A stretch of 64,000 nt of DNA from an uncultured Eubacterium sp. (lineage in GTDB: Bacteria > Bacillota > Clostridia > Lachnospirales > CAG-274): positions 39,752 to 103,751 of the forward strand of contig UQYD01000002.1 in assembly GCA_900545305.1 (NCBI GenBank). The letters are read 5' to 3'. The position numbers and the translations under genes were made by a program. Under the pieces are notes generated by a model, which was given only the letters and a program-made list of their open reading frames with translations, had not been told where the DNA came from and searched no databases. Position 1 is the first letter of the stretch. Each line of letters starts with the position of its first letter. Below, piece by piece: positions 15,768 through 23,948 of the stretch.

Positions 15768-16694
15768 ATGGAACTAGCGATAATTACAGCACAGCAGGTT
15801 GGAGTATTATTCCTGCTTATATTGGCTGGCTTTATATGCGTAAAGTCAGGTGCAGTAAAAGCTGATAGCAAAAAAGCCTTTTCTGACTTACTTATTTATT
15901 TTGTAGTACCAGCTATGATTATTAACTCCTACATAACAGAATATAACAGCGAAAAACTAACAAACCTTATTTCAGCTTTTAAACTAAGTGCTATACTTTT
16001 AATTTTAGGGCTTGTAATAACTATGGTTTTAGGACTTAAATTAAAGAACAAAAACGCACCTATTATAAAATTTTCCTGCATATTCTCAAATGCAGCTTAT
16101 ATGGGTTTTCCCCTTATTCAAGCCGTATTCGGAAATGACGGACTTTTATATGCCAGTGCCTTTTTAACTATTTACAACATTCTTATGTGGACTGTCGGCT
16201 ATGCTATGGTAAGCAGAAAAGCCGATTTTAAGGCTGTTGTAAAAACTATAGTTACAACTCCTGTTATTATCTCTGTTATTATTGGTATATTAATATTTGT
16301 ACTTCGTATTCCTGTACCCAATGTTATACACCAAGCCTTTAGTACAGCAGGAAGTATGAACACACCTCTTTCAATGTTTATAACAGGTATGATGATTGCC
16401 GGCAGTACATTTGAAAGAATATTTAAAAATAAACTTCTTATATTTACTATTGCTGTACGAATGTTTTTAATACCCGCTTTATGTTTAGGACTTTTTGCAC
16501 TATTAGGCGTAAAGGGCATTGTTGCCGATATAGTTCTTCTCTTAGAGGCTTGCCCTTGTGCCGCAATTACATCTGTTTTTGCCGTTCAATTTGGCTATGA
16601 TGAAGATATAGCAGCCGGTTCAGTAGTAATTACAACAGTTTTAAGTATTATTACTTTACCTATATTTGCTTATCTGATAACTTCTGTAATATAA
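15768..16694 (+). CDS. AEC-family (auxin efflux carrier-like) transporter
   Basis: The 308-residue integral membrane protein has about ten hydrophobic helices in two halves, the usual size for AEC/bile-acid-arsenite-related carriers. N-terminal VGVLFLLILAGFICVKSGAV and the later ASAFLTIYNILMWTVGY and CPCAAITSVFAVQFGYDEDIAAG match the family, including the conserved glycine/alanine-rich helix near the end. The substrate is not predictable from sequence; its position between an FCD regulator and GH28 suggests an organic acid or uronate. ATG at 15768 has GGAGG 8 bases upstream. It follows the regulator by 19 bases. Confidence 0.85.
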   Translation: MELAIITAQQVGVLFLLILAGFICVKSGAVKADSKKAFSDLLIYFVVPAMIINSYITEYNSEKLTNLISAFKLSAILLILGLVITMVLGLKLKNKNAPIIKFSCIFSNAAYMGFPLIQAVFGNDGLLYASAFLTIYNILMWTVGYAMVSRKADFKAVVKTIVTTPVIISVIIGILIFVLRIPVPNVIHQAFSTAGSMNTPLSMFITGMMIAGSTFERIFKNKLLIFTIAVRMFLIPALCLGLFALLGVKGIVADIVLLLEACPCAAITSVFAVQFGYDEDIAAGSVVITTVLSIITLPIFAYLITSVI

Positions 16695-16728
16695 AATTAT
16701 TTATTATAAACCCAAAGGAGTTTTGTAT

Positions 16729-17895
16729 ATGAATAACGGAGAAAAAATTTATATAGATTGTAAAGATGATTTATTTGCTATTCAAAAAGCTATAGACAAT
16801 CTTCCAGCAGAAGGTGGAACTATTGTTATACCAAAGGGTGAATGGTTGACAGTCCCTATACATCTAAAAAACAATGTAGAACTTCATCTTGAAAAGGATA
16901 GTGTGCTTAAATTCAGTCAGAATTTTTCAGACTATACACCTGCTGTTTTTACCCGTTGGGAGGGAGTAGAGTGTTACAACTATTCGCCTTTTATTTATGC
17001 TCTTAACTGCGAAAACATTTCCATAACAGGAAAAGGTGTTCTTGATGGTCAGGGCTCAGCTTGGTGGCATTGGAAACAACTTCAGGGTAATGCTGCTGAC
17101 AGACTTTGCAAAGCTCAAAGCCAAAATATACCGGTAGAAAAAAGAGTATTTGCTACTGAGGAAGACGCTCTCAGACCATCTTTTATACAATTTATAGGCT
17201 GTAGAAATGTATTTTTTGAAGATTTTACAATTATTAATGGACCTCAGTGGACAATTCATCCTGTTTACTGCGAAAATGTACAGGCCTTAAATCTTACTGT
17301 TAAAAGCTGTGGTCCAAATACTGATGGTTTTAATCCTGATTCTTGTAAAAATGTACTTATAGACAAATGTACATTTAACACCGGTGATGACTGCATCGCC
17401 ATAAATTCCGGTCTTAATGAAGACGGCTGGAGGGTAAATCGTCCTTGCGTAAATGTAGAAATTAGAAATTGCATATTTTTAGGTGGTCACGCTGCCGTTG
17501 CTATAGGAAGTGGAATGTCCGGAGGTATTGAAAACATAAATGTTCATAACTGTGAAATAAAGAATACCGAAAGAGGCATAAGACTTAAATCTATGAGAGG
17601 CAGAGGTGGTTATATTAAAAATGTTGACTTTAGTAATATAACTATGAACAATGTTGAGCTAGACAACATTGAAGTCAGTATGGACTATGGTTCAAGCACT
17701 GCTGTTCCTGTTTCGTTAAAAGCCCCTGATTTTTCAGATATTCATTTTGAAAACATTAGCGGAAAGGGTGGCAAGTTTGGTATTTCTGCAAAAGGACTTG
17801 AAGAAAGTCATATCAAAAATATGACAATTAAAAATGTGAATGTTGAGGCTGAAATTCCTTTAAAACAGGCATATGCTGATTTAACAATATTATAA
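16729..17895 (+). CDS. Glycoside hydrolase family 28 polygalacturonase
   Basis: This 388-residue right-handed beta-helix enzyme has no signal peptide, so it is probably cytoplasmic and acts on imported galacturonide oligomers. The GH28 motifs are in order: NTDG at 197-200, GDDC at 219-222, GGHAAVAIGS at 252-261 (family G-H-G region, third residue Ala here), and RGIRLKS at 282-288. The Asp residues of NTD and DD are the catalytic carboxylates of the family. I chose the ATG at 16729, 8 bases after AAAGGAG. It closes the GntR-AEC-GH28 cassette. Confidence 0.92.
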   Translation: MNNGEKIYIDCKDDLFAIQKAIDNLPAEGGTIVIPKGEWLTVPIHLKNNVELHLEKDSVLKFSQNFSDYTPAVFTRWEGVECYNYSPFIYALNCENISITGKGVLDGQGSAWWHWKQLQGNAADRLCKAQSQNIPVEKRVFATEEDALRPSFIQFIGCRNVFFEDFTIINGPQWTIHPVYCENVQALNLTVKSCGPNTDGFNPDSCKNVLIDKCTFNTGDDCIAINSGLNEDGWRVNRPCVNVEIRNCIFLGGHAAVAIGSGMSGGIENINVHNCEIKNTERGIRLKSMRGRGGYIKNVDFSNITMNNVELDNIEVSMDYGSSTAVPVSLKAPDFSDIHFENISGKGGKFGISAKGLEESHIKNMTIKNVNVEAEIPLKQAYADLTIL

Positions 17896-17969
17896 ATTTT
17901 CCCTTTAAACACCAAATCTACATACAAAAGCATATTCCCATTCTTAAACTGAATAGCCTTTAACATAAA

Positions 17970-18005
17970 AACTCCCTCACTACTTACTGTGGGGGAGTTA
18001 ACTTT
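17970..18005. terminator. Terminator after the GH28 gene
   Basis: An 11-bp stem AACTCCCTCAC/GTGGGGGAGTT (one G-T pair) with an 8-base loop, T-rich on both sides, can act in both directions. Confidence 0.75.
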
Positions 18006-18187
18006 TGGAGAAACATGTATTTACACCTCTAAAACTACAGACTGATGTTTAGTATAGTCTAAAAACTTACCTAAAATATCCCTTGCTGTAGAAAAGTTTT
18101 TAGAATATTTAAAATATAGGTAAAAAAACAACAGGCTATTATAACCTGTGCTTTATGTGCCTTCCCATTTTGGGAACTCATGTGTAA

Positions 18188-18214
18188 AAAAACAACAGGC
18201 TGTAACAGCCTGTT
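18188..18214 (-). terminator. Terminator of the rfbD-hflX-AlbA-GNAT transcript
   Basis: The perfect 9-bp stem AACAGGCTG/CAGCCTGTT with loop TAA leads on the minus strand into a T-rich run, just after the GNAT stop. Confidence 0.85.
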
Positions 18215-18221
18215 ATTTTTG

Positions 18222-18707
18222 TTATTTCTCCTTTTGAAAAGCCACTCTTTGGCTACCGTCAGCAATATATATTATTCCACATTTCTTAAAGCCTAATTTA
18301 AGAAGTAAATTCTGCATAGGCTTATTGTCAGCGTGGGTGTCTATCTTCATATTTCCACATTTTTCAAAAGCCCAATTTATACAGAAACTACCGACACCTT
18401 TTGTCTTTCCATCGCCGGCTATTCTATGAATATAGCCATAAGGCTTATTGTTTAGCCACTGACCATCATATATTTTGTTATAGGTTTCATCAATACCTAT
18501 ATTATATACAAAAGTGCCAACTACTTCTCCGTCTTTTTCACAGATATAGCTTTCATTTTTATCTATATCATTTTCAAGAACTTCCTTTGACGGATAGCCA
18601 TTTATCCATTGTTCCATATTGCCTGTAGAACGCATAAAAGCTCTGGCAGTTTCATAAATTTCAAGCATTTTGGGAATATCATTTTTTGAAGAATGTCGTA
18701 TTATCAT
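18222..18707 (-). CDS. GNAT-family N-acetyltransferase
   Basis: The 161-residue protein fits the GNAT fold, which transfers an acetyl group from acetyl-CoA to an amine. It begins MIIRHSSKNDIPKMLEIYETAR (strand 1-helix 1). YICEKDGEVVGTFVYNI is the central strand pair, the motif A region includes YIHRIAGDGKTKGVGSFCINWAFEKC, and DTHADNKPMQNLLLKLGFKKCGI is motif B. The motif A loop (GDGKTKGVGS) is a loose version of Q/RxxGxG/A. The substrate is unknown. It lies 21 bases after the AlbA-type gene and ends the transcript. Confidence 0.85.
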   Translation of the reverse strand: MIIRHSSKNDIPKMLEIYETARAFMRSTGNMEQWINGYPSKEVLENDIDKNESYICEKDGEVVGTFVYNIGIDETYNKIYDGQWLNNKPYGYIHRIAGDGKTKGVGSFCINWAFEKCGNMKIDTHADNKPMQNLLLKLGFKKCGIIYIADGSQRVAFQKEK

Positions 18708-18728
18708 ATTTTTAGTCCTTTATAAGAT

Positions 18729-20255
18729 TTATTTAATTTCTTCATTGTTTAAAAATCTATATCTTCCTTTACCTTTACCTTTAACAGAAGTTACCACCCC
18801 TGTATCAATTATTTTGTTCAAAACTCTACGAGCTCCTGAACTTGAGAAATGAAGTATATCTGATATTTCTTTAGTACCAAATATTTGATTTGTTTCCATT
18901 TCATCGTATATAGATAATATATTTTGCTTAGTAGCTTCAAGATAATTTTGTTCATCTAATCGTAATTTCAAATTTTTAAGTGTAACCTTTTGGTTACCAA
19001 TCGCTACATCTTCTGTATCAATCGCTACATTTTTTGTATCAATCGCTACATCTTCTGTATCAATCGCTACATTACCACCTGAGCTATTTTTATTTCCGTT
19101 GTATATAGTAGCCTGAAGCATAAAAGCATTCGTATAATATTCTGGCTCTTTCAATCCAACAGTTTCCAATTCTATACACATACGGTTAACACCTTCGCCA
19201 TACTCTTTTACAAAATTATATGCTTTCAAAAATTCTGCAATCTTTGGATTTCTTGAAAAATGAGTGTAACGCATATTATCTGTTTTTACTAATCCAGGTA
19301 ATTTGCCAGGACTTTCAACTACTATACGATTATCAAACATTTTTATTTGAATATCTGTTCCACTTATGCTATATGCTCTGTGAGTTACTGCATTTACTAT
19401 TAACTCTTGTCTAACAAATTTAGGGTATTCTTCCTCTGTAACAAATTTTCCATTTGCACCCAAATAGGTCTTTTCCTTTACCTGAGTATCAAGGTACTTA
19501 ATAGAATTATTAATCATATCAAGTATAGTACCTTTAAATATAACATCTTTGATTACATTCATTTCCGTTCCAAATTTTTCTTGTGTTCCTTCGTACTTAA
19601 TAAAACGAATTCTGGCTCTAGGGAAAAAGTTTTGAGGATTTCTGCCAAATAATAAAATAGCCGCTGTACTTACCTGTATACAACCATCTTTCTCTTTTAT
19701 AAAGCCTTTATTTTGTTTTAAATATTCTAATGGTGTTTTGCTATATCCAATTTTATCTATATAATTTTTAACTAAATCTAAGTTTATATCATCTATTCCT
19801 GCATCTGGAACTATTTTATCCTCAAAATATCGCTCGCCTTTGTCATAGGTAAGTTGTAATCTTTCATCAAATTTAAGCAGTTTAGACTTATCTCCCACTC
19901 TTAAATAAGCTTCATCAGCTTGATTTGTATGAACTTGTGGACTAGGTTCTATGTGTATAAGCAGTACATGATTCTTTCTTCCTTGATAATCTACACAAGG
20001 TACTTTCTCTATTTGTACTGGAATTGTCGGGTTACAAAAATCAAAGGGTACTCTCAAAAGTTCATTATATTTCTGAACTTCAAAATCCACACCTTCTATT
20101 CTTCTGGTTTTATCTGATATACCTACTGCTATAGTTCCACCGTCTGCATTTGCAAAAGCTACAAGAGGTATTGCTAACGCTTTTGGCTCAATATTAATAC
20201 TTTTACGATCAAATATTTGCATTTCCTCAAAAGATAAAACTTCTTCTATTGTCAT
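18729..20255 (-). CDS. ATP-binding protein with AlbA_2 (Schlafen-like) and GHKL-type domains
   Basis: The 508-residue protein has an N-terminal AlbA_2/Schlafen-like putative nucleic-acid-binding domain at about 8-130 (EEMQIFDRKSINIEPKALAI, ANADGGTIAVGISD, YLRVGDKSKLL). A divergent ATPase domain follows (ELIVNAVTHRAYSISGTDIQ, then VESPGKLPGL and EYGEGVNRMCIELE). A C-terminal winged helix (IFGTKEISDILHFSSSGARR) ends it. A linker at about 395-425 contains a 7-residue tandem repeat (VAIDTED, VAIDTKN, VAIDTED, VAIGNQK). This architecture is common as a stress or defence-linked transcription regulator, but the role is not established. It lies 35 bases after hflX. Confidence 0.8.
   Translation of the reverse strand: MTIEEVLSFEEMQIFDRKSINIEPKALAIPLVAFANADGGTIAVGISDKTRRIEGVDFEVQKYNELLRVPFDFCNPTIPVQIEKVPCVDYQGRKNHVLLIHIEPSPQVHTNQADEAYLRVGDKSKLLKFDERLQLTYDKGERYFEDKIVPDAGIDDINLDLVKNYIDKIGYSKTPLEYLKQNKGFIKEKDGCIQVSTAAILLFGRNPQNFFPRARIRFIKYEGTQEKFGTEMNVIKDVIFKGTILDMINNSIKYLDTQVKEKTYLGANGKFVTEEEYPKFVRQELIVNAVTHRAYSISGTDIQIKMFDNRIVVESPGKLPGLVKTDNMRYTHFSRNPKIAEFLKAYNFVKEYGEGVNRMCIELETVGLKEPEYYTNAFMLQATIYNGNKNSSGGNVAIDTEDVAIDTKNVAIDTEDVAIGNQKVTLKNLKLRLDEQNYLEATKQNILSIYDEMETNQIFGTKEISDILHFSSSGARRVLNKIIDTGVVTSVKGKGKGRYRFLNNEEIK
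18998..19076. repeat. 21-bp tandem repeat inside the AlbA-type gene
   Basis: Three and a half in-frame copies of a 21-base unit (18998, 19019, 19040, 19061) encode the VAIDTxx heptads. Confidence 0.9.
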
Positions 20256-20290
20256 AACTTCAATTCCTTTTTAATTGCTTACACTACAAC

Positions 20291-21559
20291 TTATATTGTC
20301 CTATCATTAATAATATATTCTCTCAATCTATTTTCTGTTTCATTATCGGCATAGAGTTCAAAATAGTAGCCCTCGTCTTTATTTTCAGATGCTGTAATTT
20401 CGCACTTACCGTGGACTATGCTTAAAAGGTGACCTTTATCATAAGGAATAATGACTTTAATGGACTTTTTAAAGCTCTTTATAATATCCTCTACCTTTGC
20501 AATCATTTCCGGCAAGCCAATGCCTGTACCGGCTGAAATTGCCAAGGTTTCCATAGCTCTATTATCCTTTGTAAGAGGCATTTCAATATCATCTTTATCT
20601 ATTTTATTATAAACTGTAACAATAGGCTTTTTATCTGCTCCAAGCTCTGCTAAAGTCTTATAAACTGTGTTCATCTGCTCACGTCTTTTTGGATTTGAGG
20701 CATCTACAACGTGAACAAGCAAGTCGGCATACTTTGCCTCCTCTAAAGTCGCTCTAAAGGCTTTAATAAGACCATGTGGAAGTTTCTGTATAAAACCTAC
20801 AGTATCTGTAAAGAGATAGTTTGCACCACTTTGAGTTTCTACAGCTCTTGTAGTAGTATCGAGAGTAGCAAAGAGCTTATCCTCTGCCAAAACTCCTGCA
20901 CCAGTAAGGGCATTAAGAAGTGTTGATTTTCCGGCATTTGTATAGCCTACAAGGGCAATTACCGGAGTCTGATTATTTCTATTTTCTCTCAAAAGGCTTC
21001 TATGTCTTTCAATTTCCTTTAAGTTCTTATTCAAGTCAGAAATTCTGTCGGCAATACGTCTTCTATCTACTTCCAACTTCTTTTCACCAGGACCTCTTGT
21101 ACCTATACCACCACCAAGACGGCTCATTTCCTTACCACGTCCAGTAAGGTGTGAAAGGTTATATCTAAGCTGTGCAAGTTCAACCTGAACCTTACCTTCG
21201 GCTGACATAGCTCTTTTTGCAAAAATATCAAGTATTACAAGAGTTCTGCTCATCACCTTTAAATTAAGAGCATTTTCTAAATTTCTAATCTGAACAGGGC
21301 TTAATTCATCATCACAAATAACACCTGTTGCATCTTTCATTTCTGCAAAGGCTTTAAGCTCATCAATTTTACCACTACCTAAGTAAGTAGCTCTGTTTAT
21401 TGCCCCTAATTTCTGAATCATTCTGCCTACTACAACTGCATCAGCTGTATTAGCTAAGTCCTCTAATTCATCAAGACAGCTTTCGGCATCAAATTCATTT
21501 GTACCGTCATCAACGGCAACCAATATTACTCTTTCAACTTCTTTTTCTGTTTCAAACAA
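20291..21559 (-). CDS. hflX: Ribosome-associated GTPase HflX
   Basis: HflX is a GTPase that splits or rescues stalled ribosomes under stress. The protein is 422 residues from the chosen start. The N-terminal HflX domain includes LGSGKIDELKAF and CDDELSPVQIRNLEN, then the GGRG/GIGTRGPGEKKLE-type linker. The GTPase domain has G1 GYTNAGKST near residues 205-213, DTVGFI (G3) and YNKID (G4). The start is TTG at 21559, 8 bases after AAGGAGG; an upstream in-frame TTG at 21577 overlaps that site. It lies 29 bases after rfbD and before the AlbA-type gene. Confidence 0.95.
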   Translation of the reverse strand: MFETEKEVERVILVAVDDGTNEFDAESCLDELEDLANTADAVVVGRMIQKLGAINRATYLGSGKIDELKAFAEMKDATGVICDDELSPVQIRNLENALNLKVMSRTLVILDIFAKRAMSAEGKVQVELAQLRYNLSHLTGRGKEMSRLGGGIGTRGPGEKKLEVDRRRIADRISDLNKNLKEIERHRSLLRENRNNQTPVIALVGYTNAGKSTLLNALTGAGVLAEDKLFATLDTTTRAVETQSGANYLFTDTVGFIQKLPHGLIKAFRATLEEAKYADLLVHVVDASNPKRREQMNTVYKTLAELGADKKPIVTVYNKIDKDDIEMPLTKDNRAMETLAISAGTGIGLPEMIAKVEDIIKSFKKSIKVIIPYDKGHLLSIVHGKCEITASENKDEGYYFELYADNETENRLREYIINDRTI

Positions 21560-21588
21560 AGGGGTTTCCTCCTTCAAAAATTTACTAA

Positions 21589-22449
21589 TTAATTTTCTTT
21601 ATTCAAAATTTCAATATATCTTGCCAAAGCATCTTTCCAATCAGGAAGTGGCTTAAATCCATTTTCAACAAGTTTACTCTTATTAAGTCTGCTATTTTCA
21701 GGACGCTTTGCCTTTGAAAGACCGTATTCCTCAGTAGTTACCGGCACTACATTAGTAGTATAGCCAGCCTGTCTGTATATTTCACAAGTGAAATCGTACC
21801 AACTAATATAACCACCTTCATTAGTTGCGTGATAAATACCATATTTATCTGTTTCAATCATATCTACTAAAAGTCTGGCAAGGTCAAAAGTATATGTTGG
21901 TGTACCAATCTGGTCATTTACAACTCGAACTGTATCGTGGTTCTTTCCTACATTAAGCATAGTTTTGACAAAGTTTTTGCCGTTTATACCAAATACCCAA
22001 GCTATTCTGACAATATAGAAATCCTTTACATACTTTTGAACAGCCTGTTCACCTAAATACTTTGCATAGCCATACTCGTTAAGAGGTGTAGTAACCTTAT
22101 CGTCAGGCTCCCATGGACGTTCACCTTCACCATTAAATACATAGTCTGTGCTAATGTACATTAACTTAGCATTTATTTCCTTACAAACCTTTGCAATATT
22201 TTCTGTACCTTCGCCATTTATTTTATCGCAAAGTTCCTTGTTATCCTCTGCTAAATCTACTGCTGTATAGGCTGCACAATGAATAACAGCCTCAGGCATA
22301 TTTGCCTTTATAACACTTTCAACCTGTTCCGGATTTGTTATATCCATAGTGTCAACATCAACACCAATAGCAGTGTGACCTCTTTTTTCTAATTCATTTA
22401 CAACATCAAAACCTAACTGTCCTTTTACTCCTGTAACTAATACTTTCAT
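21589..22449 (-). CDS. rfbD: dTDP-4-dehydrorhamnose reductase
   Basis: RmlD/RfbD reduces dTDP-4-keto-L-rhamnose to dTDP-L-rhamnose, the last step of the sugar-nucleotide route to cell-surface rhamnose. The 286-residue protein has the Rossmann motif VTGVKGQLGFDVVNEL at the N-terminus, ISTDYVFNGEG with the SDR Thr/Ser, and YGYAKYLGEQAV with the catalytic YxxxK. The ATG at 22449 has AGGAGG 7 bases upstream; a frame extending further upstream lacks a site. The other rhamnose genes (rfbA, rfbB, rfbC) are not in this window. It is first in a four-gene minus-strand transcript. Confidence 0.92.
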   Translation of the reverse strand: MKVLVTGVKGQLGFDVVNELEKRGHTAIGVDVDTMDITNPEQVESVIKANMPEAVIHCAAYTAVDLAEDNKELCDKINGEGTENIAKVCKEINAKLMYISTDYVFNGEGERPWEPDDKVTTPLNEYGYAKYLGEQAVQKYVKDFYIVRIAWVFGINGKNFVKTMLNVGKNHDTVRVVNDQIGTPTYTFDLARLLVDMIETDKYGIYHATNEGGYISWYDFTCEIYRQAGYTTNVVPVTTEEYGLSKAKRPENSRLNKSKLVENGFKPLPDWKDALARYIEILNKEN

Positions 22450-22483
22450 ATATGCCTCCTGTAAAGCTGTATTTATATATTTT

Positions 22484-22512
22484 ATTTTACCACAACGGTA
22501 TATAACAGTCAA
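22484..22512 (-). promoter_or_regulatory. Promoter of rfbD-hflX-AlbA-GNAT
   Basis: TTGACT (22507-22512) and TAAAAT (22484-22489), 17 bases apart with an extended -10 TGG, lie on the minus strand about 35 bases before rfbD. Confidence 0.8.
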
Positions 22513-22576
22513 TTTTTACTAAGGTTTATGGTATTGAATTTAAGAGATATGTAATACTTTCTAGGGTACTAATTAA

Positions 22577-22605
22577 TTGACAAAATTATCAAAGTGTAGT
22601 AGAAT
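22577..22605 (+). promoter_or_regulatory. Promoter of lepB-DUF1858
   Basis: TTGACA (22577-22582) and TAGAAT (22600-22605) are separated by 17 bases. Confidence 0.8.
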
Positions 22606-22653
22606 GAAATAGCTTTCAGAATAAGGAAAGTTTTAATGTAAGAGGAGAATAAT

Positions 22654-23295
22654 ATGGCTGTTGATGTAAATAATAAAAACGAAGAAATCCAAGAAGTAGA
22701 CAAGGTTTCTGGCGAAGTAATAGAAGAAAAAGAAGCCGAGGAAAAAGAGGCTGTTACTAAATCGCAAAGTGTTATGAAAGAGGTTTGGGATTGGGTAAAA
22801 ACCATTGTTGTTGCCCTTGTATGTGCCGTACTCATTACACAATTTGTTATAGTAAATGCCAGAGTTCCTTCAGCATCTATGGAAACTACTATTATGACGG
22901 GGGACAGACTTATTGCTAACAGGCTTAGCTACAAGTTCAGTGACCCTCAAAGATACGACATTGTTGTGTTTAAATTCCCAGATGATGAAAGTGTTCTCTA
23001 TATAAAGAGAATTATTGGTCTTCCTGGTGAAAAGGTTACAATAAGAGATAACCAAGTTTATATTAATGACAGTACAACACCTCTTGATACATCTTTCCTC
23101 CACGAACCTATGGTTACAGAGGATGCTACATACTATGTTCCTGATGACAGTTATTTTATGATGGGTGACAACAGAAATAATTCTGCTGACTCTCGTTTCT
23201 GGAATAACAAGTATGTAAAGAGAGATAAAATAGAGGGAAAGGCTGTATTTAGATACTTCCCATTTACTTCAATGGGTTTATTAACTAATAAATAA
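22654..23295 (+). CDS. lepB: Signal peptidase I
   Basis: Type I signal peptidase removes signal peptides from secreted proteins at the membrane. The 213-residue protein has a Glu/Lys-rich N-terminal cytoplasmic tail, one transmembrane helix at about 48-68, and then the catalytic serine in PSASME (Ser75). The catalytic lysine lies in YIKRIIGLPGE (Lys118), and the GDNRNNSADSRFW box is near residues 170-180. This is the short Gram-positive form. The acidic N-tail of about 40 residues is longer than in many homologues. It is followed closely by the DUF1858 gene. Confidence 0.97.
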   Translation: MAVDVNNKNEEIQEVDKVSGEVIEEKEAEEKEAVTKSQSVMKEVWDWVKTIVVALVCAVLITQFVIVNARVPSASMETTIMTGDRLIANRLSYKFSDPQRYDIVVFKFPDDESVLYIKRIIGLPGEKVTIRDNQVYINDSTTPLDTSFLHEPMVTEDATYYVPDDSYFMMGDNRNNSADSRFWNNKYVKRDKIEGKAVFRYFPFTSMGLLTNK

Positions 23296-23312
23296 TTTAA
23301 GGAGTGTGTGTT

Positions 23313-23516
23313 ATGAAAGAAGTAACTAAGGATATGATTATTGGCGATATGCTTGCTCAGGATATGAGTATTGCTGCAATTCTTATGAACGCTGGTATGC
23401 ACTGTATCGGTTGTCCATCTTCTCAGGGCGAATCTCTTGAAGAAGCTTGTTTAGTTCATGGTATGAACGTAGACGAAGTTGTTGCTGATATTAATACTTA
23501 TCTTGCATCTAAGTAA
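23313..23516 (+). CDS. DUF1858 domain protein
   Basis: The 67-residue cytoplasmic protein belongs to the small DUF1858 family, known from hydrogenase- and hybrid-cluster-related contexts but of unknown function. It contains HCIGCPSSQGESLEEAC with Cys31, Cys34 and Cys46, a likely metal or redox site. The helical pattern IGDMLAQDMSIAAILMNAGM is typical of the family start. The ATG at 23313 follows AAGGAG by 8 bases. It lies 17 bases after lepB and before a strong terminator. Confidence 0.9.
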   Translation: MKEVTKDMIIGDMLAQDMSIAAILMNAGMHCIGCPSSQGESLEEACLVHGMNVDEVVADINTYLASK

Positions 23517-23545
23517 TTTAAGAATAAATAATTAGAACAAAGTTT

Positions 23546-23585
23546 AAAAGGTGGTATGTCAATCTGATATGCCACCTTTTTTATT
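23546..23585 (+). terminator. Terminator of lepB-DUF1858
   Basis: A 12-bp stem AAAAGGTGGTAT with its complement (one G-T pair) is followed by TTTTTTAT. Confidence 0.88.
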
Positions 23586-23641
23586 ATATAAATAGATTTT
23601 TCAAAATATTTTAATAGATATATTTTAATCAATAAGCATAA

Positions 23642-23670
23642 TTGACTTTTATCCCTAAATATGGTATATT
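23642..23670 (+). promoter_or_regulatory. Promoter of the NEAT-like gene cluster
   Basis: TTGACT (23642-23647) and TATATT (23665-23670) are spaced 17 bases apart with an extended -10 TGG. It implies a long leader of about 270 bases before the coding start. Confidence 0.75.
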
Positions 23671-23716
23671 GAGCCTGTCAATTTGCAAAATTTAAAACTA
23701 AATATATATATTTTTT

Positions 23717-23749
23717 AATATACTTTTATGCAAAGTATTATTTTTTTAA
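23717..23749 (+). terminator. Weak terminator-like hairpin in the NEAT leader
   Basis: A 7-bp AT-rich stem (ATACTTT with AAAGTAT) is followed by TTTTTTT inside the predicted 5' leader, about 210 bases before the start codon. It could be an attenuator but has only one G-C pair. Confidence 0.3.
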
Positions 23750-23754
23750 AATTC

Positions 23755-23839
23755 GGTTAGCAAAGGCTAACCACTTATTTACAGCGATTTTTGACAATGT
23801 CGCTGTAATTTTTAACAATTTAGTTAGCCTTAGCTAACT
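23755..23839 (+). promoter_or_regulatory. Three-hairpin inverted-repeat element in the NEAT leader
   Basis: Three consecutive perfect hairpins are present: GGTTAGC/GCTAACC (23755-23772), a 9-bp stem (23779-23808), and AGTTAGC/GCTAACT (23822-23839). The outer two are near reverse complements of each other, so 23755-23772 can also pair with 23822-23839 around the middle hairpin. It matches no riboswitch class I can name. Confidence 0.5.
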
Positions 23840-23948
23840 TAAATATATTTTAGTTTTTGCATTTCAAGTTAAACAAAAAAAATAAAGGAGGTTCTGTATT
23901 TACAATTTTTTTAACTCTATACATTACAAAAAGAAAGGATATTAAAAA

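Larger units (their letters stand above)
17896..18221. other. Convergent intergenic region GH28 / GNAT gene
   Basis: It contains the terminator at 17970-18005 and two related hairpins about 64 bases apart that share GTAAAAAAACAACAGGCT (18119-18136 and 18184-18201). The second is a perfect terminator; the first is imperfect and looks like a decayed duplicate. No gene was seen. Confidence 0.6.
23517..23948. other. Intergenic region DUF1858 / NEAT-like gene
   Basis: It holds the lepB-DUF1858 terminator, the cluster promoter, a weak terminator-like hairpin and the three-hairpin element. It ends in two good ribosome-site candidates (23886 and 23932); only the latter is placed for the ATG at 23949. 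Confidence 0.6.

Noticed and set aside
23755..23839. Membership of the 23.75-kb hairpins in the 70-bp repeat family
   Set aside because: The stems and loops share no sequence with copies A-D.
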